Assembly (NCBI GenBank): GCA_004193545.1
Contig: RPGO01000005.1
Span: 111,897 to 175,896, forward strand
Direction: 5' to 3'
Length of the DNA stretch: 64,000 nucleotides
Origin: Candidatus Argoarchaeum ethanivorans
GTDB lineage: Archaea; Halobacteriota; Methanosarcinia; Methanosarcinales; EX4572-44
Below, one piece after another: positions 63,343 to 64,000 of the stretch. The position numbers were made by a program, and so were the translations under genes. The notes below the pieces were generated by a model. The model had not been told where the DNA came from, ran no database searches, and was given only the letters and a program-made list of their open reading frames with translations. Numbering within the stretch: the stretch's first letter is position 1; each line of letters begins with the position of its first letter.

Positions 63343-64000
63343 GTAGTGTCTCGACAATTTAGTTCTTATACATAATGCTTGGACAATTTCTCGTTAGCAT
63401 TCTCACTCGTAAACCCCCAGTTGATTTTCTTTTCATCGTCATTCCGTTTCCTGGTCCATGCAGCCACTTCCCGGACCAGTGTCTCCATATCTCCAATCCG
63501 TCTGTCAGTGCATTCGATATCCATCACATTGATCTCGATTTCAGCGGCATTAAGCCAGCTTGCATGTTTTGGCGTGTAATGAAACTCGATCTTGCTCAAA
63601 ATCCTTTCCGCCTCCTCCTCACTGAATGCCTCGTAAAATGACTTTTCCTTGTGAGTATTGAGGTTATCCATGACCAGTTGGATGTTTTCAACGTCTGGGT
63701 ATTCTTCATCGACAAGCATCCTCACAAATTGTGCAAAATCCACCATGGTTCTTCTTTTGGTGATCTGGGTCACACGTTTCCCTGCTTTGAATTCGACCGC
63801 CATGAAAATGTTTGCTGTGCCGTTCCTGACGTATTCATAATCATATTTCACAGGGATTCCAGGCTTCATAGGGATGGAAATCCTTTTATCTCCAAGAAGT
63901 TGCTTTGGTTTCTCGTCAAAACAGACAATGGGACTTCCCGGGTCGTACGGTTCTTCGTACAGATCGAGAACATCGTACATCCGTTCTCTGTATTCGGTGT
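63343..64000 (-). mobile_element. IS630-family element (one end only), next to the truncated IS4 gene
   Basis: The inner end at about 63343 begins TAGTGTCTCGACAATTTAG, consistent with IS630 insertion at TA. The other end is beyond the window. Confidence 0.7.
63366..64000 (-). CDS. IS630-family transposase, C-terminal part
   Basis: The frame is open to the window edge, so the N-terminus is cut off by the window rather than by mutation. The DDE residues are visible in SPIVCFDEKPKQLL (D), NIQLVMDNLNTHKEKSF (D) and FHYTPKHASWLNAAEIEINV (E). This region is intact and resembles the IS630/DDE_3 group with 'CxDEKPxQLL', a different subgroup from the copies at 9689 and 55448. It may still be active. 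Confidence 0.88.
   Translation of the reverse strand, partial: TEYRERMYDVLDLYEEPYDPGSPIVCFDEKPKQLLGDKRISIPMKPGIPVKYDYEYVRNGTANIFMAVEFKAGKRVTQITKRRTMVDFAQFVRMLVDEEYPDVENIQLVMDNLNTHKEKSFYEAFSEEEAERILSKIEFHYTPKHASWLNAAEIEINVMDIECTDRRIGDMETLVREVAAWTRKRNDDEKKINWGFTSENANEKLSKHYV

Overview
The window is archaeal DNA from a euryarchaeote that uses methyl-coenzyme M reductase (Mcr), either a methanogen or an anaerobic methane/alkane oxidiser related to Methanosarcinales/ANME lineages. The evidence is AtwA (Mcr activation component A2), CfbD (cofactor F430 synthesis), CdhA/CdhB, PorGDAB, MfnA (methanofuran), DUF1890/DUF1894, a group II thermosome, aIF1, archaeosine RaSEA, archaeal Cbf5 and BRE/TATA promoters. 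The exact lineage cannot be read from this window, and no mcr genes are present.

Layout. 1-7200: the end of a MetE-like gene, a dead dockerin fragment, a sugar-phosphate nucleotidyltransferase, RaSEA, a secreted FG-GAP repeat protein and the thermosome. 7200-11900: a graveyard of broken insertion sequences (IS1634-, IS630- and IS5-like) with an ADP-ribosylglycohydrolase fragment, partly enclosed by a 220-bp inverted repeat. 11843-19610: an RHH+V4R regulator-like gene divergent from cdhAB, then the porGDAB operon. 19900-25800: aIF1, a truncated restriction-modification locus, and fbp-atwA-mtnA, with an old inverted duplication of the fbp/atwA junction. 26600-29700: sufC-sufB-cfbD. 30000-34650: small ORFs, trm5, a sugar isomerase, mfnA and a flippase-like protein. 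34860-39040: a tungstate/molybdate operon with a WtpA-ModA fusion and trmO embedded. 39500-47500: a Thi4-like gene, DUF373, overlapping secreted beta-helix genes (one a 1213-residue glycosidase/dockerin protein) and an IorA-like enzyme. 47540-51890: five consecutive CBS-domain genes. 52540-55400: adk-emc3-cmk-cbf5 with tRNA-Ser overlapping the cbf5 3' end. 56180-64000: DUF1890/1894, a ClC channel, radC, restriction-enzyme debris, an internally deleted IS1182-like element, a radical-SAM activase and an IS630 element next to a truncated IS4 gene.

The least explained feature is a family of composite hairpins in at least ten places between genes. They have constant outer stems (CTGCA...TGCAG and TCGA...TCGA) whose inner stem bases change in a compensated way. 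At one site a copy supplies the last codons of a dockerin protein, and its neighbour hairpin supplies the likely ribosome-binding site of the next gene. A second, palindromic TATA-overlapping element recurs upstream of several genes. Two independent inverted duplications of gene ends suggest a recurrent rearrangement process.
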